NCBI RefSeq assembly: GCF_900182555.1
Contig: NZ_FXTH01000007.1
Span: 182,585-246,584, forward strand
Direction: 5' to 3'
DNA length: 64,000 bases
From: Fodinibius sediminis
GTDB taxonomy: Bacteria > Bacteroidota > Rhodothermia > Balneolales > Balneolaceae
The translations under genes and the position numbers were made by a program. The notes below the pieces were generated by a model that had not been told where the DNA came from, did not search any database, and was given only the letters and a program-made list of their open reading frames with translations. Of this stretch, positions 1 to 10,172 are shown piece after piece (position 1 is the stretch's first letter; each line of letters opens with the position of its first letter).

Positions 1-95
1 TCATGAAGCGGGCCGTACAGGAACCGTTTCAGCAGCGCCAGCAGAATGACAAAATTTATAATCTGAGCCGTAAAGGTAAACCAGTCGATATTCAA
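1..95 (-). CDS. atpF: N-ATPase subunit b, N-terminal fragment (cut by window edge)
   Basis: Only the first 31 codons are inside the window. They begin at a TTG codon one base after the stop of the c-subunit gene and read MNIDWFTFTAQIINFVILLA, followed by a Leu/Lys/Arg-rich stretch. This is the usual start of an F-type b subunit: a short periplasmic tip, one transmembrane helix, then the beginning of the peripheral stalk. The position directly after atpE matches the atpDCQRBEFAG order of N-ATPase operons. The alpha and gamma genes would be expected beyond the window edge. The TTG start is inferred from the tight spacing and the good N-terminal match; no upstream ATG is in frame. Confidence 0.85.
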   Translation of the reverse strand, partial: MNIDWFTFTAQIINFVILLALLKRFLYGPLH

Positions 96-96
96 T

Positions 97-369
97 TTAT
101 CCTACTCCTATGACATAATCCCAGAAGGGATTTGCAAATATTAAAATTAGCGCTACAACAAAACAGTAAATAGCCGTTGATTCCACCATTGCCAGTCCGA
201 CAAAGAGCGTACGGGTAATGCTGGGCGTCTCATCCGGCTGCTGGGCAATGGCAGTCAAGGCCTGGGCCAGCGCTTTTCCTTCTCCCAGTGCCGGGGCAAT
301 GGATCCAATGGCAATGGTGAGTCCTGATATAATAATTGATACCATACCTATAATGCTAATACTGTCCAT
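97..369 (-). CDS. atpE: N-ATPase subunit c (rotor ring)
   Basis: This 90-residue double-helix hairpin forms the membrane rotor ring that carries the coupling ion. Helix 1 has PALGEGKA with Glu30 at the position of Gln32 in the Ilyobacter Na+ ring. Helix 2 has VESTAIY, with Val62, Glu63, Ser64, Thr65 and Tyr68 matching the known Na+ ligands. The sequence is therefore a Na+-type pocket with an extra carboxylate. Na+ coupling was proposed for this family from such motifs, but an N-ATPase ring from Burkholderia was reported to be H+-coupled, so ion identity stays open. The gene lies between atpB and atpF. Confidence 0.93.
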   Translation of the reverse strand: MDSISIIGMVSIIISGLTIAIGSIAPALGEGKALAQALTAIAQQPDETPSITRTLFVGLAMVESTAIYCFVVALILIFANPFWDYVIGVG

Positions 370-378
370 ACTGTTCTT

Positions 379-1089
379 TTAGATTTTTGATTCCTGTTTT
401 GATGTTTCTGCGGTCTCCTGCACCTGCTGAACCCGCGAAGCCGAGGCAATATAGACGAGTGCCAGGATAGAAAAAACATAGGCCTGTATCACCCCGATCA
501 GTAGTCCGAATGCCTGCATCACCACGGGAAAAAAAAGGGGGCTCAGGCTCAGGACAATCGCTACAATCAGGCTGCCACTCATGATGTTGCCGAACAGGCG
601 AATGGCCAGCGAGAGCGTCCGTGACAGCTCCCCGATAATATTGAAGGGCAGCATCAGCGGCGTAGGCTGAATATAATGCCGAAAATAGCTTGAGAATCCC
701 TGGCTGGAAATGCCGAATACCGGCACAGCTACAAATACACAGGCAGCCAGCGCCGTAGCCGTTGACAGGGAGGCTGTCGGCGACTCGAAGGCCGGTATGA
801 CTCCTATCACATTCGAAAGGACAATAAATAAAAAGAGGGTTCCGATGAAGGGCAGGTACTTATTCGGATCCTCATGTGTTTCTTCCTCGATCTGCGTCAG
901 CACAAAGACCACAAAAGACTCCATAAAGGCCTGCCCCCTCCTTATATTGATGCCTGCAGCCAGATTCCGGGTGATCATCCAGGAGACAAACACCAGAAGC
1001 AAAATAACGATCCAGGTATGCAGCAAGGTGGCGTTGATTTTAAAAATCCCCTCCTGCCAGTAAATGATATTATCAATATTGAATTCCAT
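379..1089 (-). CDS. atpB: N-ATPase subunit a (ion channel stator)
   Basis: This 236-residue polytopic membrane protein supplies the half-channels through which ions reach the c ring. The near-invariant arginine is seen at Arg164 in SLAIRLFGNIMSG, preceded by the usual PFNIIGELSR segment. Five to six hydrophobic stretches are visible. The length is typical of the short a subunits of N-ATPases. It follows atpR by 16 bases and precedes atpE by 9, so all belong to one transcript. Start: ATG with a regular membrane-protein N terminus (MEFNIDNIIYWQ). Confidence 0.93.
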   Translation of the reverse strand: MEFNIDNIIYWQEGIFKINATLLHTWIVILLLVFVSWMITRNLAAGINIRRGQAFMESFVVFVLTQIEEETHEDPNKYLPFIGTLFLFIVLSNVIGVIPAFESPTASLSTATALAACVFVAVPVFGISSQGFSSYFRHYIQPTPLMLPFNIIGELSRTLSLAIRLFGNIMSGSLIVAIVLSLSPLFFPVVMQAFGLLIGVIQAYVFSILALVYIASASRVQQVQETAETSKQESKI

Positions 1090-1105
1090 ATTCGTTGATC
1101 AGCAG

Positions 1106-1390
1106 TTAGTTAGAAAGCGCTCTTTCCGGTGTTCCCCATTTAGCCAGCAAGTGCTGCCGAATGATAAGGAATGATGCCAGGGCGGTGATCATGTAGGCCC
1201 AGTGCTGAGTGAGCAAAACATAAAACACCCCCATTACCAAAGCCATTCTTATGAGAAAACTTATCAAAACCAGCAGGGGGGGATAGCCCTGCTTGGTAAC
1301 CTTGCGAATCGTCAGCCAAAGTCCCCCGAAATAGAAAAAGCCGAGGGCCATCCCGGAGGTCAATGCTATTGTCAATAGTATCCAGCTCAT
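1106..1390 (-). CDS. atpR: N-ATPase accessory membrane protein AtpR
   Basis: This 94-residue protein has three hydrophobic helices (SWILLTIALTSGMALGFFYF, then PPLLVLISFLIRMALVMGVF, then a third near the C terminus). AtpR is specific to N-ATPase operons and was proposed to help assemble the c ring with AtpQ; its Arg-bearing helix (here FLIRMAL) is typical. The start chosen is the ATG at 1390, because GGAG lies six bases upstream and it begins just after the atpQ stop. In-frame upstream codons at 1402 and 1438 would overlap atpQ. The family was recognised by position and composition, as the protein is short. Confidence 0.8.
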   Translation of the reverse strand: MSWILLTIALTSGMALGFFYFGGLWLTIRKVTKQGYPPLLVLISFLIRMALVMGVFYVLLTQHWAYMITALASFLIIRQHLLAKWGTPERALSN

Positions 1391-1391
1391 A

Positions 1392-1693
1392 TTATTCTCC
1401 ATTGCTTTCACTTTCCCGTTGTACCCAGTACCAGGCATTCATACATCCTATCATGATCCCAAGCACCAAGAGCATAAGTGTCCAGGAATACCGGCTCTGA
1501 TAGGTGCGGTCGACCCATATTCCCAGCGCCAGCAGGCCGAGTGTGGGTATGGCTACCGACCAGCCCACCAGCCCAAACATCCCGAGTCCATACAGTAATC
1601 CTTTTCTGTTTTGGCTACGCACTTTCATTTTACGCCGCGTTTTTTTTCGCACGCTATCTTCCATCTCCTCGGTGCTATTGGTCTCCTGTTCAG

Positions 1694-1697
<4 letters not shown>
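1392..1697 (-). CDS. atpQ: N-ATPase accessory protein AtpQ (AtpI-like)
   Basis: This 101-residue protein has a basic, disordered N terminus (KKTRRKMKVRSQNRKG) and two membrane helices (LYGLGMFGLVGWSVAIP; WTLMLLVLGIMIGCMNAWYW). This is the pattern of AtpI/AtpQ proteins, which assist c-ring assembly and perhaps ion supply. The TTG start overlaps the atpC stop (TTGA), indicating translational coupling. A later start at Met12 is also possible. The third position in the operon is diagnostic for the N-ATPase order. Confidence 0.8.
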
Positions 1698-3533
<1,836 letters not shown>

Positions 3534-3543
3534 TCATCTGCTG

Positions 3544-5937
3544 CTAAATGACTGCTTGGTGCTGATGCTGTTCCGCTTTAAAAACATGCCTTAACACCTC
3601 TACGGCACTATCCGGATTGACAGATATCGAATCGATGCCGCACTCGACCAGGAATTCCGCGTATTCCGGATTATCGCTGGGTGCCTGCCCGCAAAAACCG
3701 ACCGTGCAACCAGCTTTGTGAGCTTTTGCTATCACCTCACGAATGGACTCCCTGACAGCCTCATCATTCTCATCAAACAGGTAATTTAATTCGGTGGAAT
3801 CACGATCAACCCCGAGGGTTAGCTGCGTCAGATCGTTGGACCCAATGGAGAAGCCGTCAAAATAGCGGGCAAATTTTTCTGCCAGGATCACATTCGATGG
3901 AATCTCGCACATCATGTACACTTTCAGGCCGTGCTCTCCCCTCTTTAGTCCATTTTTTTCCATTTCCTCAAGCACCCACTCGGCCTCTTTCGTTGTCCGG
4001 CAGAATGGAATCATGATGATAATGTTGTCGAGTCCGATTTTTTCCCGCACTCGCTTCAATGCCCGGCATTCCAGTGCAAACCCTTCGCGGTACCTGTTCG
4101 AGTAGTACCGTGAAGCTCCCCTCCAGCCCAGCATTGGATTCTCTTCATGGGGTTCCAGGTTCTTGCCCCCGATCAAGTCGGCATATTCGTTGGTCTTGAA
4201 ATCACTGGTTCGGACAATCACGGGTTTGGGGTACTGTGAAGCCCCTATTTTAGCGATTCCACTGCTCAATTTCTCAATAAAAAAGTCTTCCTTATTCCGG
4301 TAGGTTTTGGTTATTCGCCGGATCTGCTCGCGTTCCGACTCCTCGATAATATCATCAAAATGGATCAGCGCCATTGGATGTACCTTGATGTGATTGCTTA
4401 TGATGAATTCCATTCGCGCCAGGCCCACCCCTTTTGTAGGGAGCTGCCACCACTTCAAAGCAGATTCAGGAGTCGCCAGATTAATCATAATCGGGGTACG
4501 GGGTTCCGGCAGCTGTTTCAGATTAATGGTATCCATCTTATACTCCAGATAGCCCTCATAGATTACGCCCTCGTCACTGCCGGCACAGGAAAGGGTTATC
4601 TCTTTCCCTTCCTTCAGAATACTGGTGGCTACCTTGGTGCCGATAACGGCCGGTATCCCCATCTCCCGGCTGATGATAGCCGCATGACAGGTCCGGCCTC
4701 CGGAATCGGTTATAATGCCTTTCACATTTTTCATTGCCGGCACCCAGTCGGGCTCGGTCATCTGCGTGACGAGGATGCTGTCCTCATCGAGCGATTCCAA
4801 GTCGCTGGCGTGATGAACCTTCCGAACCTTGCCGTGTACAATCGAATTGCCAATGCTGATGCCGGTGAGTATGCCCCCCTGGTCTTCCCCGGCAATTCGG
4901 TACGACTTGAATTCCGTGCCACTCCCGGCGGAATGAACGGTCTCGGGACGAGCCTGAACAATAAAAAGGTCTCCTGTTTGATCATCCTTGACCCATTCTA
5001 TATCCATGGCTTTCCGGTAATGTTCTTCAATGCGGGCCGCCCACCGGGACAAGGTCAGAATTTCGTTGTCATCCAATACAAAGGAGCTCTTCTCCTCTAC
5101 ACTGGTTTGCACATTCTTGGTCCGGGTCCCGTTATCAGATACATAGATCATTTTTTGCTCTTTGCTGCCCAGTTTCTTTTCCAGGATCGGTGTTATCCCA
5201 TCCTTATCCAACAGGGGCTTGAACACGGTATACTGGTCAGGATTGATGGTGCCCTGCACAATATTTTCTCCAAGTCCCCATGCAGCGTTGATCAGGACGG
5301 TATGAGGAAAACCGGTCTCTGTATCCAGTGTAAACATAACGCCAGATCCCGCCCGGTCTGCCCGTACCATCCGCTGTATGCCAACAGACAGTGCAATTTC
5401 CATGTGATCAAATCCTTTCTGCTGGCGGTATGTAATGGCCCGATCGGTAAACAGGGACGCATAGCATTTTTTACACATATGCAACAGTTGCTCCTTGCCC
5501 TGCACATTCAGGAATGTTTCATGAAGACCCGCAAAACTCGCCGAGGGTAAATCTTCGGCTGTTGCACTGCTTCTGACAGCCACCGATAAATTTCTGACAG
5601 CTGTTTTTTCGCAAAGTATCCGATAATTGCTGCGAATGGCCTCAGCAACAGAGATCGGGAATATGCCATTAAGAATCAAAGACCGTATGTTAAGCCCCGT
5701 ATCTTTCAGGGTCTGGGATCTGTCGGTGTACTTTCGAAGTTCAGCCCGGATCGGTTTTTCCAATTTATTTGCCTTGATAAACTCCCGGTACGACTTGGAT
5801 GTAACGGCAAATCCGTCTGGAATTTTAATGCCTAGCGGCGCTAAATTTCTGCTCATCTCACCCAGAGAAGCATTTTTGCCCCCTACGGAGCCTACATCTT
5901 CCATACTTAAGTCTTGAAACCAACGAACTAATTCCAT
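3544..5937 (-). CDS. ppsA: Phosphoenolpyruvate synthase (pyruvate, water dikinase)
   Basis: This 797-residue cytoplasmic enzyme makes PEP from pyruvate and ATP, releasing AMP and phosphate, at the entry to gluconeogenesis. The N-terminal ATP-grasp domain begins VGGKNASLGEMSRNL. The swivelling phosphohistidine domain has GGRTCHAAI with the phosphorylated His at about residue 418. The C-terminal PEP/pyruvate barrel includes MIMIPFCRTTKEAEWV, SIGSNDLTQLTLGVDRD and VGFCGQAPSDNPEYAEFL. The chosen ATG at 5937 has a perfect AGGAGG six bases upstream; an in-frame ATG at 5961 lies before that site and is disfavoured. It is 16 bases from atpD and probably co-transcribed, a coupling that suggests a role under energy stress. 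Confidence 0.95.
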   Translation of the reverse strand: MELVRWFQDLSMEDVGSVGGKNASLGEMSRNLAPLGIKIPDGFAVTSKSYREFIKANKLEKPIRAELRKYTDRSQTLKDTGLNIRSLILNGIFPISVAEAIRSNYRILCEKTAVRNLSVAVRSSATAEDLPSASFAGLHETFLNVQGKEQLLHMCKKCYASLFTDRAITYRQQKGFDHMEIALSVGIQRMVRADRAGSGVMFTLDTETGFPHTVLINAAWGLGENIVQGTINPDQYTVFKPLLDKDGITPILEKKLGSKEQKMIYVSDNGTRTKNVQTSVEEKSSFVLDDNEILTLSRWAARIEEHYRKAMDIEWVKDDQTGDLFIVQARPETVHSAGSGTEFKSYRIAGEDQGGILTGISIGNSIVHGKVRKVHHASDLESLDEDSILVTQMTEPDWVPAMKNVKGIITDSGGRTCHAAIISREMGIPAVIGTKVATSILKEGKEITLSCAGSDEGVIYEGYLEYKMDTINLKQLPEPRTPIMINLATPESALKWWQLPTKGVGLARMEFIISNHIKVHPMALIHFDDIIEESEREQIRRITKTYRNKEDFFIEKLSSGIAKIGASQYPKPVIVRTSDFKTNEYADLIGGKNLEPHEENPMLGWRGASRYYSNRYREGFALECRALKRVREKIGLDNIIIMIPFCRTTKEAEWVLEEMEKNGLKRGEHGLKVYMMCEIPSNVILAEKFARYFDGFSIGSNDLTQLTLGVDRDSTELNYLFDENDEAVRESIREVIAKAHKAGCTVGFCGQAPSDNPEYAEFLVECGIDSISVNPDSAVEVLRHVFKAEQHQHQAVI

Positions 5938-6039
5938 GCTGTGCCTCCTATTTATACTCACCTGTTATATTTTATTCGCTTCTTACGCTCTAACGAAATT
6001 GATCACAAACAAGGAGACAGCTTCTGCCATAGCTCTTGA

Positions 6040-6297
6040 TCATAGCCACCTTCGCTTACTCTCCTCAATTCTTTCTTTAACCAAGAAACGCGTGTTTATA
6101 CGGGACCTTGCAAGGGTTGAAATACCCAGAGCCTTATAGACAGGACACCATCCAACAATCCCCGTCATTAATGGTACAAGCCCCGTCATTCCCCACAAAC
6201 TCTGATACTGAAATCCAAGCGAAAGAACAGCTATTCCCATTATTATGCGGAACATGCTATCTGATAACCTGACATTATATATGGCAACCGTCTCCAT
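6040..6297 (-). CDS. Small DUF2892 membrane protein
   Basis: This 85-residue protein has two membrane helices. The second ends in the family signature GLVPLMTGIVGWCPVYKALGI. The beginning (NVRLSDSMFRIIMGIAVLS) also fits the DUF2892 inner-membrane family, often found fused or adjacent to rhodanese domains (YgaP). The basic C-terminal tail (ARSRINTRFLVKERIEESKRR) extends past the family core. Function is unknown. It sits between ppsA and the small heat-shock gene, on the same strand. Confidence 0.8.
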   Translation of the reverse strand: METVAIYNVRLSDSMFRIIMGIAVLSLGFQYQSLWGMTGLVPLMTGIVGWCPVYKALGISTLARSRINTRFLVKERIEESKRRWL

Positions 6298-6317
6298 TTG
6301 TTATTCTAAAAGGTAAT

Positions 6318-6347
6318 ATAGAATCAGCCTGTCACAGCTGATTCTAT
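6318..6347 (-). terminator. Candidate terminator after the hsp20 gene
   Basis: An 11-bp perfect inverted repeat (ATAGAATCAGC and its complement, 6318-6328 and 6337-6347) encloses an 8-base loop. It lies 36 bases past the hsp20 stop on the minus strand. The following minus-strand tract (ATTACCTTTT) is only moderately U-rich, so efficiency is uncertain. A second short hairpin (GTGACC/GGTCAC, 6378-6398) followed by eight T on the plus strand overlaps the hsp20 stop and could stop plus-strand transcripts. Confidence 0.5.
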
Positions 6348-6383
6348 TGTTGTGTTTTTGTGGAGCTGACCTCCAGTGTGACC

Positions 6384-6833
6384 TTAGGTGATGGTCACTT
6401 TTTTTTGTTTACTCACTTCAGCTTTAGGGACGTGTACTGTCAACACACCATCTTGGAAGGATGCTTTTATATCGTCATCCTTCACTTTGGTTGGAAGCGT
6501 GAATGAACGTAAAAAGCGACCTTCGTATCTCTCTTTACGAATAAAATCTTTCTTTTCCTCTTTCTCTTCTTTCTTGCGCTCACCGCTTATGGTCAGGCGG
6601 TTATTCTGATAGTTAACCTCGATCTCTTTTTTTGAAATGCCGGGCAGGTCAACCGTGACCACATACTCATCATCGGTTTCACTCATATCCGTCCTTGGAG
6701 CCCAGAGACCCAGTGCCTTTTCATCTTTGTCCATTCTCCATGCAGAGGGAATGAGGTCGTCAAAAATGCGATCCATATCTCTCCTTATGGATTCAATAAC
6801 GGGAAATTCCGAATACCTGGTTAGTTTACTCAT
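6384..6833 (-). CDS. Small heat-shock protein, Hsp20/alpha-crystallin family
   Basis: This 149-residue ATP-independent chaperone holds unfolding proteins. The alpha-crystallin domain runs from about residue 45 (WAPRTDMSETDDEYVVTVDL) to the end and includes PGISKKEIEV, RYEGRFLRSFTLP and the conserved ASFQDGVLTVHVPK. A short C-terminal tail follows (SKQKKVTIT). The N terminus (MSKLTRYSEFPVIESIRRDMDRIFDDL) is the usual oligomerisation arm. It is close to the two-component system and universal stress genes, consistent with a shared stress regulon. Confidence 0.95.
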   Translation of the reverse strand: MSKLTRYSEFPVIESIRRDMDRIFDDLIPSAWRMDKDEKALGLWAPRTDMSETDDEYVVTVDLPGISKKEIEVNYQNNRLTISGERKKEEKEEKKDFIRKERYEGRFLRSFTLPTKVKDDDIKASFQDGVLTVHVPKAEVSKQKKVTIT

Positions 6834-6996
6834 AATACTACACCTTCTATATCTGTTATACTGGGTTTATTTTACTGTTCACAAGAGAATCACTAATCTC
6901 TTTTCTGATACAGTAGTAAAAAAAAAAATTGTGAAGAGGAAAGATGCAGTAGGTTCTTTAAAGGATCTGTAATAATATCGGCTGTAGCCTGTTAAT

Positions 6997-7013
6997 GGAT
7001 TCCCCTACATCAG
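6997..7013. promoter_or_regulatory. Shared CCCCTACAT motif, copy 1
   Basis: The plus strand reads GGATTCCCCTACATCAG, about 165 bases upstream of the hsp20 start, in a 290-base gap (6834-7123) with no gene. Closely similar 17-18-base strings occur at 12595-12612 and 28582-28599, also intergenic. The NarL-type regulator encoded next door is a candidate binder; this is inference only. Confidence 0.35.
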
Positions 7014-7123
7014 GAAGGCGGATAGCAGCAGGAATCCCGCTCGGATGGAGAGCATCTGCCGTACGAATATCAGGTCTGTCATCAGGCAGCAAGGAGCATA
7101 CCAGCAGCCTTGGCCCCGGTTTA

Positions 7124-7795
7124 TTACTCCATATACGGATCCTCGGTTTCGACCCATTTTACGGCATGCCTCATCAGCTCGGTAGCGTTGTCGAGGTTGA
7201 GTTTTGTTTTAATGCGGGCCCGGTACGATTCCACCGTCTTCACCGATAAATGAAGCTTTTCGGCAATCTCACGTGTGCTGTTCCCTTTTCCCGTCAGTTC
7301 AAATACTTCAAGCTCCCGGTCACTCAGTTTATCCACGGGAGATTCACTGATATCCTTGCGTCCGGACGCCATGCTCATCAGTAATTTTTCACTTATTTCA
7401 TTACTCACGTATATGCCGCCCTTGATAATCTTCCGGATGGCTTTCATGAGAACATCGCCGGCCTCCATCTTCATTAAATACCCGTGGGCACCGGCCCGTA
7501 TTACCCGCTGGGCATACAATGATTCATCATGCCGTGATACGACGAGCATCCGCAGGGGGTATTCTCTTGATTTCAAATGCTTAATCAGTTCCAAACCACT
7601 CATGCCAGGCAATGAAATATCAACCACAGCCAAATCAGGCGAGAGCTCTTCATAGTCCTGAAGCATGGTCTCTCCACGTTCATACTGTGCTATCACTTCA
7701 AATCCCAGTTCAGAATCTATGATCTGAGCCAGACCCTTGCTCATAATCGGATGATCATCAACAATGATAATACGCTTTCGGTGTTCTTTTCCCAT
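7124..7795 (-). CDS. NarL/LuxR-type response regulator
   Basis: This 223-residue protein has a receiver domain (residues 8-125) with acidic pocket Asp13/Asp14, phospho-acceptor Asp59 in VVDISLPGMSG and a conserved Lys in YLMKME. The C-terminal GerE helix-turn-helix is at about 155-215 (LSDRELEVFELTGKGNSTREIAEKL, split here by its two helices, then SVKTVESYRARIKTKL). The ATG at 7795 is preceded by AAAGGAGGAAG and follows the kinase stop by 14 bases; an in-frame ATG at 7843 would overlap the kinase gene. It forms an operon with the kinase. Targets are unknown, but the neighbouring stress genes are obvious candidates. Confidence 0.95.
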   Translation of the reverse strand: MGKEHRKRIIIVDDHPIMSKGLAQIIDSELGFEVIAQYERGETMLQDYEELSPDLAVVDISLPGMSGLELIKHLKSREYPLRMLVVSRHDESLYAQRVIRAGAHGYLMKMEAGDVLMKAIRKIIKGGIYVSNEISEKLLMSMASGRKDISESPVDKLSDRELEVFELTGKGNSTREIAEKLHLSVKTVESYRARIKTKLNLDNATELMRHAVKWVETEDPYME

Positions 7796-7809
7796 TTTTC
7801 TTCCTCCTT

Positions 7810-9228
7810 TTAAAGTGGTTGTTCGTAATACGGTATGCTGCAAATAATCTGTCCGCCGCCCTGTTCTGTTTCGCCAAGTTCCAGATTCCCTCCCAGTATA
7901 TGGGCCCGGTACTGCATCGTTTTAAGCCCCAGCCCTTTTTGTCCTTCTGTGTATGAAGAAAAGCCGGCACCGTTATCCTCGATGCACAGCTGAATGGCAT
8001 CAGCGCTGCCCTCGAGCGAAATTCGAATCTGATCAGCACTGCCATGCTTTACGGCATTGGTAATGGCTTCCTGGGTTATACGGTATAAATGGAGAGCTGT
8101 ATTATCGCCCACCTTTTTAATTTCTGCTTCTTCAAACTCGCACTGTATGTTAAAAAGCTTTTGGGCACGGTTTATCAATTGAATAATCGCATGACGCAAC
8201 CCTTCTTGACTCAGGTCAATGGGTACCAGGCTGTGGGAAAGGGAGCGGGCATACTCATCGGCATCTTTAATCAGTTCTGAAATTTCTTTCACCTCCTGCG
8301 CTCCGGGCAGGTTATTTGCTTCCAGTTTCTGGGCCACATTCTGGCTGATAAGTCCCAGCCCCGTAAGCATCTGCCCCAGACCGTCGTGCAGCTCCTGGCC
8401 GATTCGCCTGCGCTCGTCTTCGCTGATTTTTAAAATGGTATTTTCCAGTTTTCGCCGCTCTGATATATCCCTGATGATGCCAGTGAAGATGCGCTCACCC
8501 TCCCACATAGTTTCACTTACCGACAATTCCATGGGAAATATGGTGCCGTCTTTCCGGCGGGCTCGCTCTTCCCGACCTGAGCCGATGACTTTTTGATCGC
8601 CCGTTTCCAAATAATTGTTGATATACTGTTCATGCTGTTCCTTGTGCGGCGAGGGCATCAGTATCTTCAAACTTTTACCGATCACCTCCTCACTGTCGTA
8701 GCCAAACATTTTTTCGGCGGACTTGTTGAAATTCTGGATAATACCCCGGCTGTTGATGCTGATAACGGCCTCTACCATGTTGTCCAGGATGGCCTGGATA
8801 CGGGCGCGGTTTCTTTTAAGCTTGGATTTAAGGGCCATCTCTTCTTTAATATTAAAGATGGAGCAAATAATAGCTACAGGCTTTTCTTCCTCATCATATA
8901 TAAGCTTTGTCTGGGCGTTACACCAGATCAAAGAGCCATCCTTGTGCTCTCCGCACCAGGGATTTATAGTTCGGCGTCCTTCTTTCAGTTCTTTTAAATG
9001 ACGCTTAAACTTATCCTTGAATCGATCGGGATACAGGAAAAGGATGTTTTGCTCCAGTACTTCTTCCGCCGAATACCCAAACAAATCCTCGCAGGCTTCA
9101 TTCCAGAAAAGAATGCCCCCCTCCAAATTGAGGACCAACACCCCGTACGAGATATTATCAAGGATTTCAATAGCCGAAACGGGTAAGTTCCTCTTGATTT
9201 TTTCCATCTGTTGGAAGTACTTACTCAT
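7810..9228 (-). CDS. PAS-PAS sensor histidine kinase with FixL-like haem-pocket residues
   Basis: This 472-residue cytoplasmic kinase lacks membrane helices. PAS1 spans about 18-128 and PAS2 about 143-258. They are followed by a HisKA_3 dimerisation domain with phospho-His281 (RRIGQELHDGLGQM) and a HATPase domain (QEAITNAVKHG, EDNGAGF, GLGLKTMQYRA). PAS2 matches the FixL oxygen-sensing domain along its length: KILMPSPHKEQHEQYINNY and RKDGTIFPMELSV. His199 and Arg219 align with the proximal haem His200 and oxygen-sensing Arg220 of Bradyrhizobium FixL. Haem binding is therefore plausible but unproven. The kinase feeds the response regulator directly downstream. Confidence 0.93.
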   Translation of the reverse strand: MSKYFQQMEKIKRNLPVSAIEILDNISYGVLVLNLEGGILFWNEACEDLFGYSAEEVLEQNILFLYPDRFKDKFKRHLKELKEGRRTINPWCGEHKDGSLIWCNAQTKLIYDEEEKPVAIICSIFNIKEEMALKSKLKRNRARIQAILDNMVEAVISINSRGIIQNFNKSAEKMFGYDSEEVIGKSLKILMPSPHKEQHEQYINNYLETGDQKVIGSGREERARRKDGTIFPMELSVSETMWEGERIFTGIIRDISERRKLENTILKISEDERRRIGQELHDGLGQMLTGLGLISQNVAQKLEANNLPGAQEVKEISELIKDADEYARSLSHSLVPIDLSQEGLRHAIIQLINRAQKLFNIQCEFEEAEIKKVGDNTALHLYRITQEAITNAVKHGSADQIRISLEGSADAIQLCIEDNGAGFSSYTEGQKGLGLKTMQYRAHILGGNLELGETEQGGGQIICSIPYYEQPL

Positions 9229-9589
9229 ATGGTGCTCATTCGCTGCTTATCTATCACCTGCAATTTAGGCCGCCCTTTTCTGTCAGGAAGTTAATGGCTA
9301 AGCCATCCTTTCCATTTTAACAATTAATAATATATAAAATGCCAGACTATTATTGAGGGGGTTTTCACTACACAGTAATTAACTTTTCTATTACCGTATC
9401 TTGTTGCCTTTCTCTCTAGTCTTTGTGCGCCACAAAATCATAACATGTTTAAACAAACCCTTTCAATAACAAAGGTATATAAAAAAATCGACTATTTGAC
9501 AGGCGATTCCATAATAATTTTGAGCATTGGAACCCGCATCAACTTTTTTCCAACAATAACATACAATATTAAGCTAGGAACAGGCAAAA
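9229..9589. promoter_or_regulatory. Divergent promoter region between kinase and DUF892 genes
   Basis: These 361 AT-rich bases separate the minus-strand two-component operon from the plus-strand DUF892/usp genes. No ORF or RNA fold was recognised. AGGAACAGG, just before the ATG at 9590, is the ribosome-binding site of the DUF892 gene. Confidence 0.5.
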
Positions 9590-10126
9590 ATGAAAAATAA
9601 TGATATCGTAAATTTATATGACCTCCTGCTGGAGCAGCTCAGAGATCTGTATGATGGGGAACAACAGCAACTGGCTGCCTTAAAAAAGTTTGATGAACTG
9701 GCTGATTCTTTTGAATTGATCGAAATCATTGAATATCACCGGAAAGAAACCAAGGAACAGGTTGGCCGTCTCGAAGAAATTTTCGATCTGCTGGAAGAAA
9801 AGCCGGAAGGTGAACATTGCGATGGTATCAAGGGCCTCATCAGGGAGGCGCTGAAACTGGCTGAACGATGCCAAAATCCTGAAGTATGTGATGCCGGCTT
9901 AATTACCTCCCTGCAGCATATTAATCACTATGAGATTGCCGGCTATGGTACAGCCATTGCCTATGCCAAACAGCTGAAGAAGCACGACGTTGGCGAAGTG
10001 CTTCTTAATACATTGAGAGAAGAAAAAGCCAGTGACCTTGGCCTGAATGAGATTGCAGAAAACCGCGTTAATCCGGATGCCAAATGGGCCTATATCATTG
10101 AAAAATCGGATGTCGAAAAGCAATAA
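9590..10126 (+). CDS. Ferritin-like DUF892 (YciE/YciF) protein
   Basis: This 178-residue all-helical protein belongs to the DUF892 family, which adopts a ferritin-like four-helix bundle and is induced by stress in enterobacteria. Characteristic pieces are LYDLLLEQLRDLYDGEQQQL at the start, EYHRKETKEQVGRLEEIFDL, and ITSLQHINHYEIAGYGTAIA with Glu/His residues suited to a di-metal site. The closing segment is LLNTLREEKASDLGLNEIA. It lies 47 bases before a universal stress gene in the same direction and probably shares its transcript. The biochemical role in this family is not established. Confidence 0.88.
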   Translation: MKNNDIVNLYDLLLEQLRDLYDGEQQQLAALKKFDELADSFELIEIIEYHRKETKEQVGRLEEIFDLLEEKPEGEHCDGIKGLIREALKLAERCQNPEVCDAGLITSLQHINHYEIAGYGTAIAYAKQLKKHDVGEVLLNTLREEKASDLGLNEIAENRVNPDAKWAYIIEKSDVEKQ

Positions 10127-10172
10127 GAACCGGCTTCTGCAGCACATAAACAATACGATCCTTAACCCCTGA

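Noticed and set aside
4360..5550. A 396-codon plus-strand frame inside ppsA
   Set aside because: It is antisense to conserved ATP-grasp and phosphohistidine domains, with no start signal or family match.
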